This document shows, in pieces, positions 23,488 to 35,693 of a stretch of DNA of 64,000 bases. Where the stretch lies: assembly GCA_003427395.1 (NCBI GenBank), contig BFEA01000417.1, forward strand, positions 264,556 to 328,555. The letters are read 5' to 3'. The DNA is from Chara braunii. Its lineage: Eukaryota; Streptophyta; Charophyceae; Charales; Characeae. The notes beneath the pieces were generated by a model. That model made no database searches, was not told the origin of the DNA, and saw only the letters and a program-made list of their open reading frames with translations. Numbering within the stretch: position 1 is the first letter of the stretch; each line of letters starts with the position of its first letter. The position numbers were made by a program, and so were the translations under genes.

Positions 23488-23905
23488 AATTTTTTTTTTT
23501 TTTTTTTTTTTTAAGCTATATTCTTCTCTCAATTTCACCTCACACTACCTACCTACCACTACTCCTAATTGTAGGCATACGGGGGACCCCGTAGCAGCCA
23601 GAACCGTGTTCACGAGAGAACATGCGAGGGCTGCTCCTGACCTACAGGTGGGCGATACCAGCTAGGGGACAGTCGGTAGCATCAAGGACCATGCCAACAG
23701 GACCCATCCCTGTACCTCCCCTCATGTCCCCTCCCCTACAAACATCAGCATACTCTGCTCAATGCCGATCGAGGGATCCAGTGGTCTATCTTTAGGTGGC
23801 GGGCGCCAAGCATGCTCAGGGAGGTACATGAGGCTAATGGGGATTGAACCCACTACCTCCTGAATGCCACTTGCGAGCCATACCAACCGAGTTAGGCCGC
23901 TGGAT
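23488..23905 (-). mobile_element. Probable complete tRNA-derived SINE
   Basis: On the minus strand the element would start with a tRNA-like head: box A TAACTCGGTTGGTATGGC (plus 23877-23894) and box B GGGTTCAATCCC (plus 23840-23851). It would end in a poly(A) tract, seen as a T run at plus 23490-23512. A length of about 415 bases fits a SINE. No target duplication was identified. Confidence 0.6.
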
Positions 23906-23921
23906 GAAAATCCTATCTCAT

Positions 23922-26420
23922 CGTTTTTTTTTTTTTTTTTAACTTTATCATTATCATTATAAACTTAGACTGAGGTCGGAGACCTTACAATTCAACCCGG
24001 GGTACGGACAACATCAGCCAGCTTAGCTTACAAGTACCAGCCTGCAGAACCCATCGAAACTGAGTTCCAATTCCTACTTCGTATCGATCCTACCCCAAAA
24101 AATAAAAATCAGGCTTCTTCGCACACTTGTGGAATGTCAACTCAAAATGTCTACGCGCCCAGACGGGAATCTGTAGCCTTAAATCTCTGTGTTCCTGTGC
24201 GTGAATACATGTTTGCCTTTTGAACACTATACTAATTCAGTCTAATATAATCTATGTCTGGGACTACCCCGACCCAGAGGACCTGGGATAGGTCCGGGTC
24301 CTACATGACACTCTCCTAAAGGCCTACCATGACCCTAACCCACCAAGTGCCCTGGTGGGTGATCTGGCTTCCAGGGCATGCTCACCTGTTCAACCCGTAC
24401 TAATCTAGTCTACCGTTCGTTCCCCAGGGTTGTTCATCTCCAGGATCCAGTGTGAGATGACCAAACCCTTTTTTGTCTTGACCGATGCTAGCTTCTTGTT
24501 CATCGCTCAGGTTCGTGTGAACCACCTCAGTTGGCTTCGAGATCCTTTGCCAACTTTGGCTTTCCTTCTCCAATCCACTCGGATGGCCTATTTCATGCCT
24601 TGCTTGATGATGCATTTCGTCTCCATGTCTGACAGTGGTCGTTTCCGGAATCTTGCTTTGTTCCTGTCTTTCTAGATGACCTCACAAATAAGCCCCCTGA
24701 CCACATGAGCTACGTACCCCCAACCTCTATGTCCTTTCACATTAGTAGGTAGGAACCCCAACAACACCCATCTCTCATCCCAACTCACAGTCTGATCCCT
24801 GAACTTCACAGTCTGATCCCTGAACTTCTCCCAGTGGTACGACCACCATTTCCATACGCTGGACACTCCCACCATAAGTGTATGGTGGATTCAAATGGCC
24901 ACCTGGATCTCGAGCATCCCAGATCGACCTCCATACCCTTGCTCCTCAGCCACACTGCTGATGAAGTGACAAGCAGGGACAGTAACCATAGTAAACTTAC
25001 TTGTTTTCCGTTAGGTATTATTGTGAGAGTTTCCTACAATCTCTCGAATTTTTTACCTGCCTGCGAAAGGTCTTCTGTCCAGGCTGCCTGTCATCTGGAT
25101 GTAGCAATCTGCGCGGGCTCTTTCCGACCGGGGGTTGATCTCTGGTACCCTTGAGCTAATGTATAGTCCACGAGACACATGGGCGCTTTCTCCCCTGCAC
25201 TGGGCGACCAGCTCCACGCAGTAGGATCTAGGCTCAGTAGACGCAGCGAGGTTCTACCAATCCAGGAGGGAGCCTTGCTCACTCGCGGGCGGCTGTGCCT
25301 TTCTATTACCCTGACTTGAGTTGGGTTGTCCATTCCGCCAGTGTCATCCATTGGTTCCGGGTACTCAACCTGGCTGCTTTGGCTATCCAACCCTGAAGTT
25401 GTGCTTGTTTTTTTTGTGCGGTGCCCACCAACCCCAGTCCCCGTTTCTCCCTTGGGAAGGTTAAGGTATCAAAGGCCACCTTGGAGATGCCCTTTGTCGA
25501 CTGCGCCCTTGGTTTCCATAGGAACTTCGCCACCAATCTCCTAATTGCTCTCACCACGCCCACCGCCAGTTCTCTCACTGTTGTTACGAATCGAGAGTAG
25601 GGCTACATTTGCCACCAGTGCTCTCCCTATCAAGGACAGGTGCCACGCTGTTCCCCATAGCCTGAGCCTTACCGCAATGCGCTACTGCAACAGCGAGCCC
25701 TATATCGATCCTTCCATTTGGAGACGAATCAGTACTCCGAGAAACCTTTCCTCTTTGGCCCTTTCTACCCGTTTCATCCCCATTCCACATTGAGTGAGAA
25801 CTAACCCGGCAACATAAATGTGAATTTCCTCCAGTTGACTGAGGCTCCCGAAAGTGAAGAGTACTCTGCTAGGATTCCCTTCATCCTCGAGAGGGTGTTA
25901 ACCGTGTTTTCACTTACTTCAAAGAGGTCGTCCGCCAATGCCTTCACCCTACAAACATCCTCGTTGTGCAACTGCAAACCTCGGATGTCCGGGTTCCTTC
26001 GGATTCTGTTAACGAGCACTTCAAGCTGTAGCATGAAGACCAGTTGAGCAAGGGAACATCCCTGTCTCAACGAGCGAGATATCTGAAAAGGCTTAGAGAG
26101 GTGGTCGTTGATCATGGCCGCGAAGGACAAGAAAATGTACATTGTTTTGATCCACAAACAAAAGTCGATTTTGAAGCCCATCCTCTTGAGGACGGTGAGA
26201 ACAAACGTCCAACCTACCTTGTCGTAGGCTTTCTCCAGATCCAGTAGGAGAGCAACCATGTCCAACTCTTCTGTTTGAACAATTTTCAAAGTTTCGATGA
26301 CAGTTTTGATGTTGTTGAAGATTGATCGGCCCTGTATGAACGTCCCTTGGTCTCTTTCTACTAGCTTAGTGCCTGGGGAGCATCGCTGGCAGAGTTTGCT
26401 TACCTTCTTGCATTGCATTC
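23922..26420 (-). pseudogene. 5'-truncated L1-type LINE, reverse transcriptase remnant
   Basis: The clearest frame (26418-25801) encodes 205 residues of non-LTR reverse transcriptase. It shows the GTFIQGRSIFNNI segment, motif A LLLDLEKAYDKVGW, motif B RSLRQGCSLAQLVF and motif C ALADD, in L1-like order. After frame breaks, C-terminal pieces follow at 25578-25306 (FLWKPRAQSTKGISKVAFDTL...RGLGL, typical of the region after the RT) and at 24875-24672 and 24615-24400. A T run at 23923-23941 could be the poly(A) tail, making the element about 2.5 kb. The endonuclease domain is missing and frames are broken, so it is dead. A 24-bp duplication encoding KFRDQTV twice lies within 24787-24835. The left limit assumes the T run belongs to this element. 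Confidence 0.8.
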
Positions 26421-28319
26421 CCCTTTTGCACTAGTTGTCTGTCATTTGAGGGCGTGTCACATGCAACTCCCTCCCTGCTATGTTTCTTTCGCTTCCGCAT
26501 CTCGTTCTCTCAGGAAATTGTGACATCTCTCTCTCATCTGCCCCCCTTCCTTTTTCATTTGCCTTTTTTTTATCCTCGTCTCACTTTATGTTGTCATCGC
26601 TCCTCTCTTCCTCTTCATCGCCCTCGTCCGCATCATGAAAACCTCTACCCGAAGTTTCACTATCAGCCTCCCTTGCCTTGCACCGCCTCGTCTTCCTCTC
26701 TGTCCGTCTAGTCAAATATGAAGTACTCTTGTTCGTCTTCTACTTCCTCTTGAACAACGCTATGCAAATATGTGATTCTCTTCTCCATCTTGTGTTCTCG
26801 CTGTGACGTTTTTTCTTATCGCAACCTCTTCACGGACGCTCTTGGTGGACGGTTCTCGCTGCCACTAGCCCGCTTCCTCTGGACGAGAGTGGCGAGTGGG
26901 GATTCATTGCGTTCTTTCAACTTCGAACTCCCCTTCATACGTGATGGAACATAAATAAGTGGTTGACTAATGTGGATGCGCAATCGTTATGTGTACGATT
27001 TCAGGCTTCCGCTTCTACAATGTTCTTTTTTTTTTGTCAGCCTTGCATGTCTTCCTCCCCTTGTTTTTGTTTTCCACGAGCTTGTACATATCCTCATACT
27101 TTGGCCTTGGAGCTATTAACCTTTTTTTATCTCACATACATCAAATAGAATTCAACAACAAATGCGTCAGATATGTCTCTAGTCATTACAGCCCCCGTGC
27201 TGTGATGGCTTGAGAGAGAAAGAGAGAGAGAGGGAAAGAAAAAAAGAGAGATGATGTTTAAACAGTGACATAAAAACCATTCGTGTATCGTCATTATTGC
27301 GATGTTATTTGACTCATCAACTTCTTTGCGCGTTCTTGTTGTCTACCTGTATTATTAGACGACACGGAATTGCGTTGTCATTCATAAAATAAAAAAGAAA
27401 AACACGCTATTTCATTCATGAGACACTTCGCGAGAAAGTTCGCAACAGTGTACCAATGAGCTGGTCAAGCGACCGATCTTTTTGTTCAATTGCACGCGGT
27501 AGTGAACTTACGTTCGACACTCCCGGCGCACAAAGGCACCCATTATGAAGCACTGCTCGAACTTCTGTTGATGAGAACTCTTAACGCTTTTGTTATGCGT
27601 GAGGTCGTTATTGTGTCGTGACTTTTTGCAACTGCAGCGCAGCGCGCTAACCGGTTCACCATAGAATGATGAAATTGGTGAACAGTTCTTTTGTTTATAT
27701 GAGTTTTATTAACAATTGTCAGTATGTCTTTGACTGTTACATCCGTTGGTGCAGTTGCTGCAAAATATAGTATTATTCTAGCAGTGACACAACATACATA
27801 AACACCACAGTTGGTGGAGTTATTCTGCTAGGGACATTCCGCATGTGAGAGTTTACATTCTAGTAGATCTTTACATGTCACCCACAAGGTATCAACCTTT
27901 TTCGGAGTCAACATCCTTGCGTTGAATGCGTTACACAGATACTTGTGTCAAATAAACGTTTTCAAGGTCTTTCATTCCTCTCGTGTCTTCCTTTTTAAGG
28001 AGTCAACCACGATGACAATAGGAGGTTTGTTGATTTTCTCGTCCTACATGACTGCCAAGAAGTCTCCGACATTCAGCAACAAAAGTAAAATTCAATGTCT
28101 TTTGTGGTTCACAGGTATTTCGACAATTGTGGCGCATCACAATTCATTGCCTAGTCGATGCAACTTCCTTGGTTTGTTCTTGATCGAGCTTTCTCATCCT
28201 GTTTTCGCCACATGCACTTTCTGATTCACAATGACTTGGGGGTGCCAGAAAGTTGTACACACATGAATTGTTGCGATGTTCCGTGCCGACGAATGTTCTT
28301 CATACGAAGACACAGACAA
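26421..28319 (+). other. Gene-free stretch
   Basis: No supportable gene. The first part (26450-27150) is pyrimidine-rich on the plus strand. A short GA repeat lies at about 27212-27250. The rest is AT-rich, with only short frames lacking domains. Confidence 0.45.
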
Positions 28320-29139
28320 ACGTCACATTGCCACACACCAATGTGGTCAACTTTACAATTCTCTGTAACTCACACCACGCCTCACACACTCAAGCCCCAA
28401 TCATAGTCCAACTCATCATAAACCTCATAAGTTCTTTATAATGGTCATTAAAAGAAGTTCGGTTAAGACCCTCAAAGAAACATATCAAATCTCAGTGCTC
28501 AGGCATCAAGTTGAGGTACAAGTGTAAGCAAAGTTGTGTCGTGAGCTGACGAGTTGGCGATCAACCAACCGACCTGTTATCAGTGATAACAAAAGATGAT
28601 CCTCGTGAGATGAAGTTGAATCTAATTCAATCCTCGAATCAAATGAATCAAACGAAGGACCTGTAACACAAGACAGATCGATTCTCAAGGCTCGACTATC
28701 AATGTAAGGGGAATGAATCTCCATAGCACATTCTCTTTCAAGATCTACTAATAACTAAGTCTAAGTTTACCTTTAAGCCAGTGCTCAAGGAAAGGTAGAC
28801 TTATGGCAGAATCTCCCCCATACGGAGTGGATCACCAGAATCGCCACCTGTCGAAATATAATCTAACCCTTTCAAACGAAGAAAATTTCGGCAGCGCTTC
28901 CCGTAGGAAAAATGTCTTCTTATAATGTATATTAGCTCAAATATGGAAACCGAAATAATCTATAACTCTCGAAAGTCGGATTTTGTCTAACTCCCTGAAT
29001 TAGTAAAAATTTGGCCAGCACTCCCTTCAGAAAATGAGACTTCTTATATTTATACTAAGTCAACTACGAACTCAAAAACAGAACTTGAGTTCAACTAAGA
29101 CAAAATTTAACTAACTTCTTAGATTTGTAAAAATTTTGG

Positions 29140-29554
29140 AGAGCCGGTTAACCGACCCCCCATTTTTCACCTCAGTTTATAAGAAAATCATAAGACCATT
29201 TCAAACAAACTCCACACCAATGTATAGAGTGCACTTCTTACTAACATATTAGAAAAACAAAAAAAAAAAAAATTAATTATAAACACATAAAACAACACCT
29301 CAAAAGTGCATTTTCAGGCAATTTTGTCAAAAAAAAATTCATCGAGATTTCAGGATTTTCAGGATGATCAACAACACAAATTCTAATAACCCTAATGGCA
29401 CCAAATTTGGCGTACAGCAAGCTTGTCAAAAAAAAAAAAAAAAACAAGAAAAAAAAATCCAAAAAAACACAAAATTTGACCCCGAAACCGTAATTTCAGG
29501 ATCATTCATGGTTACTAAGGGCCGAAAAGTGGGGGTCCCCGTTAACCGCTTGTG
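29140..29554. mobile_element. MITE-like element, 415 bp
   Basis: The insert interrupts a tandem unit that is continuous in copy A. Its ends are inverted: the left reads GCCGGTTAACCGACCCCCCA plus TTTTTC, and the right reads GAAAAGTGGGGGTCCCCGTTAACCGC. TTTGG flanks both sides (29135-29139 and 29555-29559) and is a candidate 5-bp target duplication. The interior is A-rich with no coding potential, as expected of a non-autonomous DNA transposon. The family was not assigned. Confidence 0.75.
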
Positions 29555-30119
29555 TTTGGCAGCACTCCTTTTAGAAAAGTGTTATTTCAATATTTATACA
29601 AAGCTAAGTTTATAATCTAAAACAACTTTGACTTCTCAAGGTCCAACTTTGTCTAACTCCTTGAATTAGCAAAAATTTGGGCAGCACTCCCTTTAGAAAA
29701 TAAGATTTTTCATATTTTTACTAAGCCATATATAAAAATTAGACAAGTTGAACTTTGAAAAGTTAAATTTTGACTAACTCCTTGAATTTCCAAAATTTTC
29801 GGCAGCGCTTCCCCTAGAGAAAGTAGCTTACCATAATTTATACAAAGCCAAGTAGAACAAATGATCCCTGAAAATATGAAAATTGATCTTAGTAAAAAAA
29901 ACGTAGTTAAAAAAATGCAGGAATTGAAACTAACTCCTATCGCTCTGGAACGTGACGAACAGCTAAAGCAACTACTTATCAAACTGAAACTCAGACCAAG
30001 TAGTACTCTCACTCAATCACATGCAAGGCCAAACCACAAGGACTAAGTACTCTCACCATCCCCAAGTCAAAAATCCTCACAGATAGTTCATGAATCTTTC
30101 AGATGATTTAACCCTTATA

Positions 30120-30560
30120 CCCAAGTTACATATGGCGTAACGCTAGACCATTCAGCTTAGAAACAATGTTTAGCATGCCTTTAGGATATACACGAACAGG
30201 TTGCACAACTACGTTTTTCTTCCTTGGGCATACGACCAGACCATTCAGCTTAGAAACAATGTCTGGTCGCCCTGAACTGTTTAATAGTCAAAGTTTAATA
30301 ATTTTCTGACTTTGTTTTCAAAAGAAATGAGAGTATGATTCTTCAGCCTAACTTCAGTCAGAAACCCCAAAAGAAACAGACAGACAAAGCCATTCACTTA
30401 TAAACAATGCTTAGTCCCAAAGATCAGTCAGGCAAACCCTCAGAATTAAACACAACAATCAGACCATTAAACTTAGAAACAATGGCTGGTCCTTCAGAAA
30501 ACAGTTAAATAAACATAGCCCTCGGCCATTCAGCTTAGAAACAATGCCCATTCCTTGGTT
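30120..30560 (+). repeat. Hairpin array with conserved loop (copy B)
   Basis: The loop CATTCAGCTTAGAAACAAT recurs at least four times. The best stem is CGACCAGAC/GTCTGGTCG (30233-30269). Others near 30145, 30390, 30455 and 30525 are shorter or have a mismatch or G-T pair. Confidence 0.8.
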
Positions 30561-32159
30561 GACCCGGTCAAACGCATGCACATTGCCTTCCTCCCATCTT
30601 TCCTCAGATGCAATCCCACAATCTGCTTTCGGTCAGACAATAAAACTGAAACTGACATTATGCATGCATTCCTTTAGTTAGTCTGGTTTGCGTCATGAAA
30701 GTCAAACATAAAGTCAACGTAGGGATGCAGGCAATATATTCAGTCAAGCATAGCAAAAAATACACATATGGGTTGTAACTGGGTTTATAGAGGGGAAGCA
30801 ACTGTTACCTCTTAGTTCCTTGCCTCCAGAACTCCTCCTGAGTTCCGGCAGAGCTCTCGCAATCGGTGGGATGACTCCCCACAGAGTCTTGCTACGGTCC
30901 TACGGGTTGCAAGCCCGCCTGCCGCCTTCCTCTCAAAACAGGACTAGACTTAGAGTAAGAATGGCAGAAGGAGGGGTTTCAGACGCTCGAGATATAGTAG
31001 GGGGACAAACTCAACTCGCAGGAGAGGGCCTTTAAACCTTCACGCGCCTGAAGGCCCTGCAATGATGGCCAGAATCCACAGGCGCTGGTCAACTGAAGTC
31101 AAAACACAAACTGCTGACTCCCTAGCGACTCTCCGAATCGCAGCAATAACCTTTTTTTGCAATGAAACCAGACCCTCCGCAGAGCCCGTGACTCGATGCG
31201 TGAGGACCACGAGTAAGTCCACTAGCTTATAACTCTTTTTCAGCCACTTCACTTGGTAGGATGAACTGCGCAGCGGCCAATAGCCTAGTCCGCACCTCAC
31301 AATTGACCTGTTGTGGCTTCGTTCAACAATGATCTGCGCTGCCAGTCAAAGAGGGAATCATTAGTCCTCACCGTTCATCTCATGTTGCTCCGTTCAGCAG
31401 TGGACAGGCGTACCAACCAACAGGTAAGTATGTAGTTCAGAATCTTGTTACTTTTAGACGTTAGGATGGACGGAGCGCCAGCCAAGCGGTAAGTTTCCAA
31501 GCCGCAATGAGTGTGCTCTTCATATTGCAAGTGAACTTCCTTCCCAGATGCTTGTTCTAACTGCAGGGAGCGATCAGGCCATACAACCTAGCACAGCCGT
31601 CGCATCCACATTCGAAACTGGTCTCAACAACACTTTCCCTGTTCTTCAGCTCTGAGCGGTTGCGGTTTATGTACGTAGCTTACTCTAACTTAATAGCCAC
31701 GTAGCTTAGGACGAGTCTCATGTTCGCTTCTACTGGCGGCATCGCAACTCTGCATACAAGTTGAATCTCAGTCCATTCCGTTTCGCCTGCCTACCGGGTA
31801 AGTCCTCTGCCATGAGATCCGTCTTCGCTGCTTCGATCCAACACTCGGATTGGCCGCTAATGGTTAGCAGGCCAGTCTGCGATCCCGTAGTCATTTAACG
31901 TTATCCCCACCGACAAGATCAAGATGAATCCTTCGTTAGATCGCGGAAGCGTACACTGCCTCATTTGTAGATCCATTGCGTCCCCACCCTTGCAGCTTGC
32001 TCTGTGCCACCTCTACGGAAGGACGAGTAAATCGAATGAATCTTCCGCTAGAACGCAAGCAGGTTCATTGATATTTTTCAGCTCTCTTACCTCGGCTCAA
32101 CTCCTACCAGTTAGACTGCCTGAACCAATCACCCTGGCGCGAATCTAACACTACGACTT

Positions 32160-32790
32160 GACTCGCAGCAGCAAGAAACCCCCGAGACGTGCCTTTAATC
32201 ACCCGTTTTCATTAAGAAATGAGCGAGATCCGTGTTTCTGGCCTCTCTTCTCCTTCTTCCTCACCATCTCTCCGCGTCTTTTCTACTCTAGCCCCTTAAA
32301 CACTAACTCTCCTACGAATCTAACCCCGCCATTGCACTCGCCCCGTCTGAAACCCCCCGCTTCACATCTTGGTTCACCCAAAACGACTAAGGAATAACCA
32401 AGATATCCCGTTTTTACTCCCTCCATCGCTCCTGTTTTTCCTTTCACCATATCTCGGCGCGGTAAGTTTTTCTAACTAACATTCGTTCTACTACTCTAAC
32501 ACTCAACCTAACCTCACCAGCGGATTCTCCCAACGAAAGAACCTTAATCTTACCTTTTATTTCACTCGATTCCTCGCAGAATCGAGTGAAAACTCCGTTT
32601 TCCAAAATTTGTCATATCTGCATTCTCGACATTTTCGCGCATCACTTCTTTCTTCTATCAACTAACCTACCGACTGTCGTCCCATTCTATCAGCATATTT
32701 CGAGTCGCCCGCCCTAGAAACCCCTATATTATGTCTTTCCCTGCCTGATTTCATCAAGGAACGGGCGGGTTATACTACGTTTTACCCCTC
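32160..32790 (+). repeat. Tandem hairpin units (copy B)
   Basis: These are the counterpart of 11083-11690. The strongest hairpin has 12-base perfect arms, TTCACTCGATTC/GAATCGAGTGAA, with a six-base loop (32561-32590). Neighbours at about 32199 and 32739 are imperfect. Confidence 0.7.
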
Positions 32791-33343
32791 CACCATAGTT
32801 GTTTCTTTCGTCGTTGCTGCGTGTGCATCCGGCACAAATATCCGTCCGGGTTCGCTCACGGCTCCCTCCCTGCGTCTGTCACACTCGCTGCTCTTTTTCT
32901 TTCCCTGCACGTACCCGGCACGGTTCTGGGTCAGATTCATTCCCATATTGCCCGCCTCCTACCTCCGCATTCCTTGCTTCTTGCCCTCATCATCGTAACC
33001 CGTTATCTCGAGGCTAGCGTTGCATCCGACCCCGCAGTCGTCTCCTTGTTAGCACAACGTCCGTCAATGTTTGGTGTGGCCTGGTGTGCACAACCAGCGA
33101 GTCAACCCTGTGAGAGACCTCAGACACGAACACCAACTACGTGGTCCGATCAGTCTTTCGCCTCTATACCCGGAGGCTGACGATCAACTTGGTTAGCTAT
33201 TGTCGTCCCAACCCTTGCCACACTCTCCTCTGGATTTTTCCCCTAGCTCACCTCGTTTGATCAGACCCCGCCACCCCCTCTCCCTCTCAGCGGACAAGCC
33301 CCAACCCAACTTCTCATAGCAGGCCGCGGAGCCGAGGGCACGA

Positions 33344-34616
33344 TGTCGGGCGACTGTCTATCAGCCGAAGGCTTTTTTCTTTGAAAATAAAAACATTTTT
33401 CCCTTTTTTTTTGCTGTTTTTGCTTGGTTTTGACGTACGTGTGCATGTGGATATGGTATTTATGGATGTCCTCGGGCATCCGGTCTTCATGCTAACCCTT
33501 TGATTGGCCGGAGTGACAGTCCAGCCCTTGGTCGCAAGCGGGCTCAGGCGGATCATAAGAGATTGAAGTTCCCGGTGTCAGAATCTAAACATGCGGGGCG
33601 ATCGGTGTGCGTCGGAACGGCCTTGATCATATAAAAAACGGGCGGCCGGTTAAGGCCCGGAACCTCGGTTATGAATGGCCACCGGACCGCCGCGGATGTA
33701 CGTGGCGGGGTTCGCTCGTGCCTAGCATGATCTACGGTACCGGGAGATCAGGAGGGACGCCTCGACGGCCGACACGATTCTGATGCGGCAACCAGAGGGC
33801 GCCTGCTACAACGCGAAGAAGCGGCCTCATGGCGACTCTCGGAACTGGCCGCGAGTTTGGGAAGGAGTTGGTGCTCGCACCAGGGAAAAGTGGGCTCACA
33901 TGGTCTCCAAACATGGGTTTTTTTCAATACCAGGATTGTCAATAGACTTGGGGTGGGAGAAGAGGGATCTGAAAGGGAGATGAGAACTGTAAAGGACCTG
34001 AACTTTGACCCTGAACTGCAGCTTAAATACTTCGGGCGGGCCGCGAGATTGGGGTCCACTTTTGCGTTTCGCTTGAGTCTGCAATTTGTTTCTCAGTCGA
34101 CTCGATTCGCCTTGGGCTCAGCTCACAACTGGCCTCACCTTTGTTCAGGTCTCGTGTCTGAGTCTGGTCCTCTGTGTTCTCAGTCGGAGGCTGACTGTGT
34201 TTTCGAGTCATTGCGGTATACTTTCTCAGCATTTTTTTTTATTTTTTATTTTTTTGGCTTGCTCTCTTGGGGTCAATAGAACTCGTCTCGCTCGCACCTT
34301 TCATCTCTGTGACTTCTGCACCAAGTAACGGTTGCGTCGAGTTTGCTTGGAATATGTGCAGATTGCCCTCGGTTTCGGTCAGAATTAGCCCCGAGCCGTA
34401 CCGAATCTAAGCTCGCGCTTCGGGCCGAAGAGCTGTCCGGTGTCTGGAAACCAGCATTCCCTCCTTTCCTCTCTGGCGTGGTGTCAATCGCCTCGGGGCT
34501 CGAGTAGGGTTCCTCTTAGGAATTTTTAAGCGGACGGAGAGCCGAGGGTTGCGAACAGGTGGGCCCGAAAAGTGGGGGGGAAGTACTACAACAGGGGACC
34601 GGGAGGTTGCCTCACA
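33344..34616 (+). mobile_element. 5' LTR of Ty3-type element, internally deleted
   Basis: Bases 33344-34056 match 48085-48796, and 34058-34616 match about 51528-52084 closely. About 2.7 kb present in the 3' LTR, including its TATA-like box, is missing at the junction near 34057, where about five extra bases are found. About 186 bases are also missing at the left edge relative to the 3' LTR start. The right end ...CTCACA precedes the primer-binding site by three bases. This LTR probably lacks its own promoter core. Confidence 0.8.
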
Positions 34617-34619
34617 AAG

Positions 34620-34637
34620 TGGCGCTGTTGCCGGGGA
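34620..34637 (+). promoter_or_regulatory. Primer-binding site, tRNA-Asp type
   Basis: TGGCGCTGTTGCCGGGGA differs by one base from the complement of the 3' end of plant tRNA-Asp. Its position three bases after the LTR end sets the start of the internal region. Confidence 0.88.
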
Positions 34638-35156
34638 TGGGCATTTCTCCCGCGGCCGCCGCGACCGGCTCAGAAACTGCGGTACAAGGGAGGACCGGAG
34701 TGACAGGCAGCGGAAGGACGGGTTTGGGGAATTTTGCATCAAGTTCTTTTTCGGCATCGAGTCCTTTGACGCTCGTGCCTACTGGACATCGGCTTCAAGG
34801 TTTATCAGCATCGGCGTATCTGATTTTTTGGCGGGTTCCCTTTTTGTCTACGAGTTTATCTTGTACTCCAATTTTATTTGGCGGCCACGGTTCTTCTCAA
34901 GCGGCATTGGCAAGGGTTATATTGGGGGCTTGTTGTCGGGGCTGTTTTGGGTGCGAGGGGCTTGGGGTGTCAGGATTTTTTTTTCTTGGATTTTTTTGCA
35001 GGTCCGCTCCGGCCCGCTTGCGACTCCGGCTCCCGCTACCGGCCTTCGAAGGGTGAACAGGTTAGTTTCTTTTGGAGTGAGTGTTTTGTTTTCGCGCGTG
35101 TTTATTTCTAAAAATTTAAAAATTAAGGGGGTGCAAAGTTTGCTTGAGGGGTGTGA
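34638..35156 (+). other. Untranslated leader with splice-site-like signals
   Basis: No convincing protein; a long open frame over the LTR edge has no domain. A T-rich tract ending TTTTTTTGCAG near 35002 resembles a 3' splice site, and ACAGGTTAGT near 35056 resembles a 5' splice site. A second acceptor-like tract, CCACCTTTTCAG, ends near 35795. Confidence 0.4.
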
Positions 35157-35693
35157 ATGAGGGTGAAGAACAACGAAGGGGTGGGAAGAAGAACTGTTCG
35201 GGGGAATAGCGTGAGGGGGTCCGCACGTGGGGGAGAGAGAGTGGAAGCAAGGGGGAGAGAGGAAAGAGGGGTTCGTGGGGGTCCGGAGGCGGTTTCTATT
35301 TGGGACCCAAGGGGGTCGCCTAACATCCTTGACCCTCACGGGTTGTGGAGGGTGCCCGCCCAAGGGACTGCTCCCCCAGCGGAAAGGGTTCCGCGGGGAG
35401 GGTCTGGTTTTTCGATTCTCGATCCGCGAGGGTTGTGTGCGGGTCCCGCGAGGGAGGCGCCTCCCGTTTGGGAGGGGAGTTCTCAAACAGGGTCGGCTCG
35501 GGATTTGGGGGTGAGGAGAGAGGTGCTACGGGTACCGGGGCGAGGGGACGAGAGAAATACAACCACCTTTGCAAGCGAGGGGGATAGAGAAGTGGGGGAT
35601 ACCTGGGGTTCCTTGGACGAGGGATCGGGGGCCGAATCCTGGGTGGATCGGTGTCTGGCCGATTTCTCGGACTCGGACCTGGGGGACTATTAG
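35157..35693 (+). CDS. Leader ORF 1, Arg/Gly/Glu-rich protein of unknown function
   Basis: This is an ATG-initiated frame of 178 codons, the first long one after the primer-binding site. The product is rich in Arg, Gly and Glu. It holds two copies of an ILDPxGLxxxPAxxxxPxxE segment (about residues 55-110) and ends in an acidic tail, FSDSDLGDY. I recognise no domain. It precedes the paralogous leader block and lies on the strand of gag-pol. Purine bias of this strand makes long open frames less surprising, so reality as a gene is moderate. Extra ORFs upstream of gag are known in some plant Ty3 lineages (Ogre of the Tat group), but I see no specific similarity. Confidence 0.45.
   Translation: MRVKNNEGVGRRTVRGNSVRGSARGGERVEARGREERGVRGGPEAVSIWDPRGSPNILDPHGLWRVPAQGTAPPAERVPRGGSGFSILDPRGLCAGPAREAPPVWEGSSQTGSARDLGVRREVLRVPGRGDERNTTTFASEGDREVGDTWGSLDEGSGAESWVDRCLADFSDSDLGDY

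Larger units (their letters stand above)
28320..33343 (+). repeat. Structured repeat family, copy B, left part
   Basis: Colinear with copy A from its CCACATTG hairpin on. It has the TGTTATCA-G-TGATAACA palindrome near 28575, tandem 120-bp-type units at 28863-29880 (interrupted by a MITE-like insert), the conserved-loop hairpin array at 30120-30560, the CTCCTGAGTTCCGGCAGAGC block near 30833, and the second hairpin array at 32160-32790. It is interrupted at 33343 by the Ty3 element and resumes at 52085. No gene is supported. Confidence 0.8.

Noticed and set aside
34549-35160. 203-codon frame crossing the 5' LTR edge
   Set aside because: It starts inside the LTR, spans the primer-binding site and shows no domain; the competing frames are equally open.
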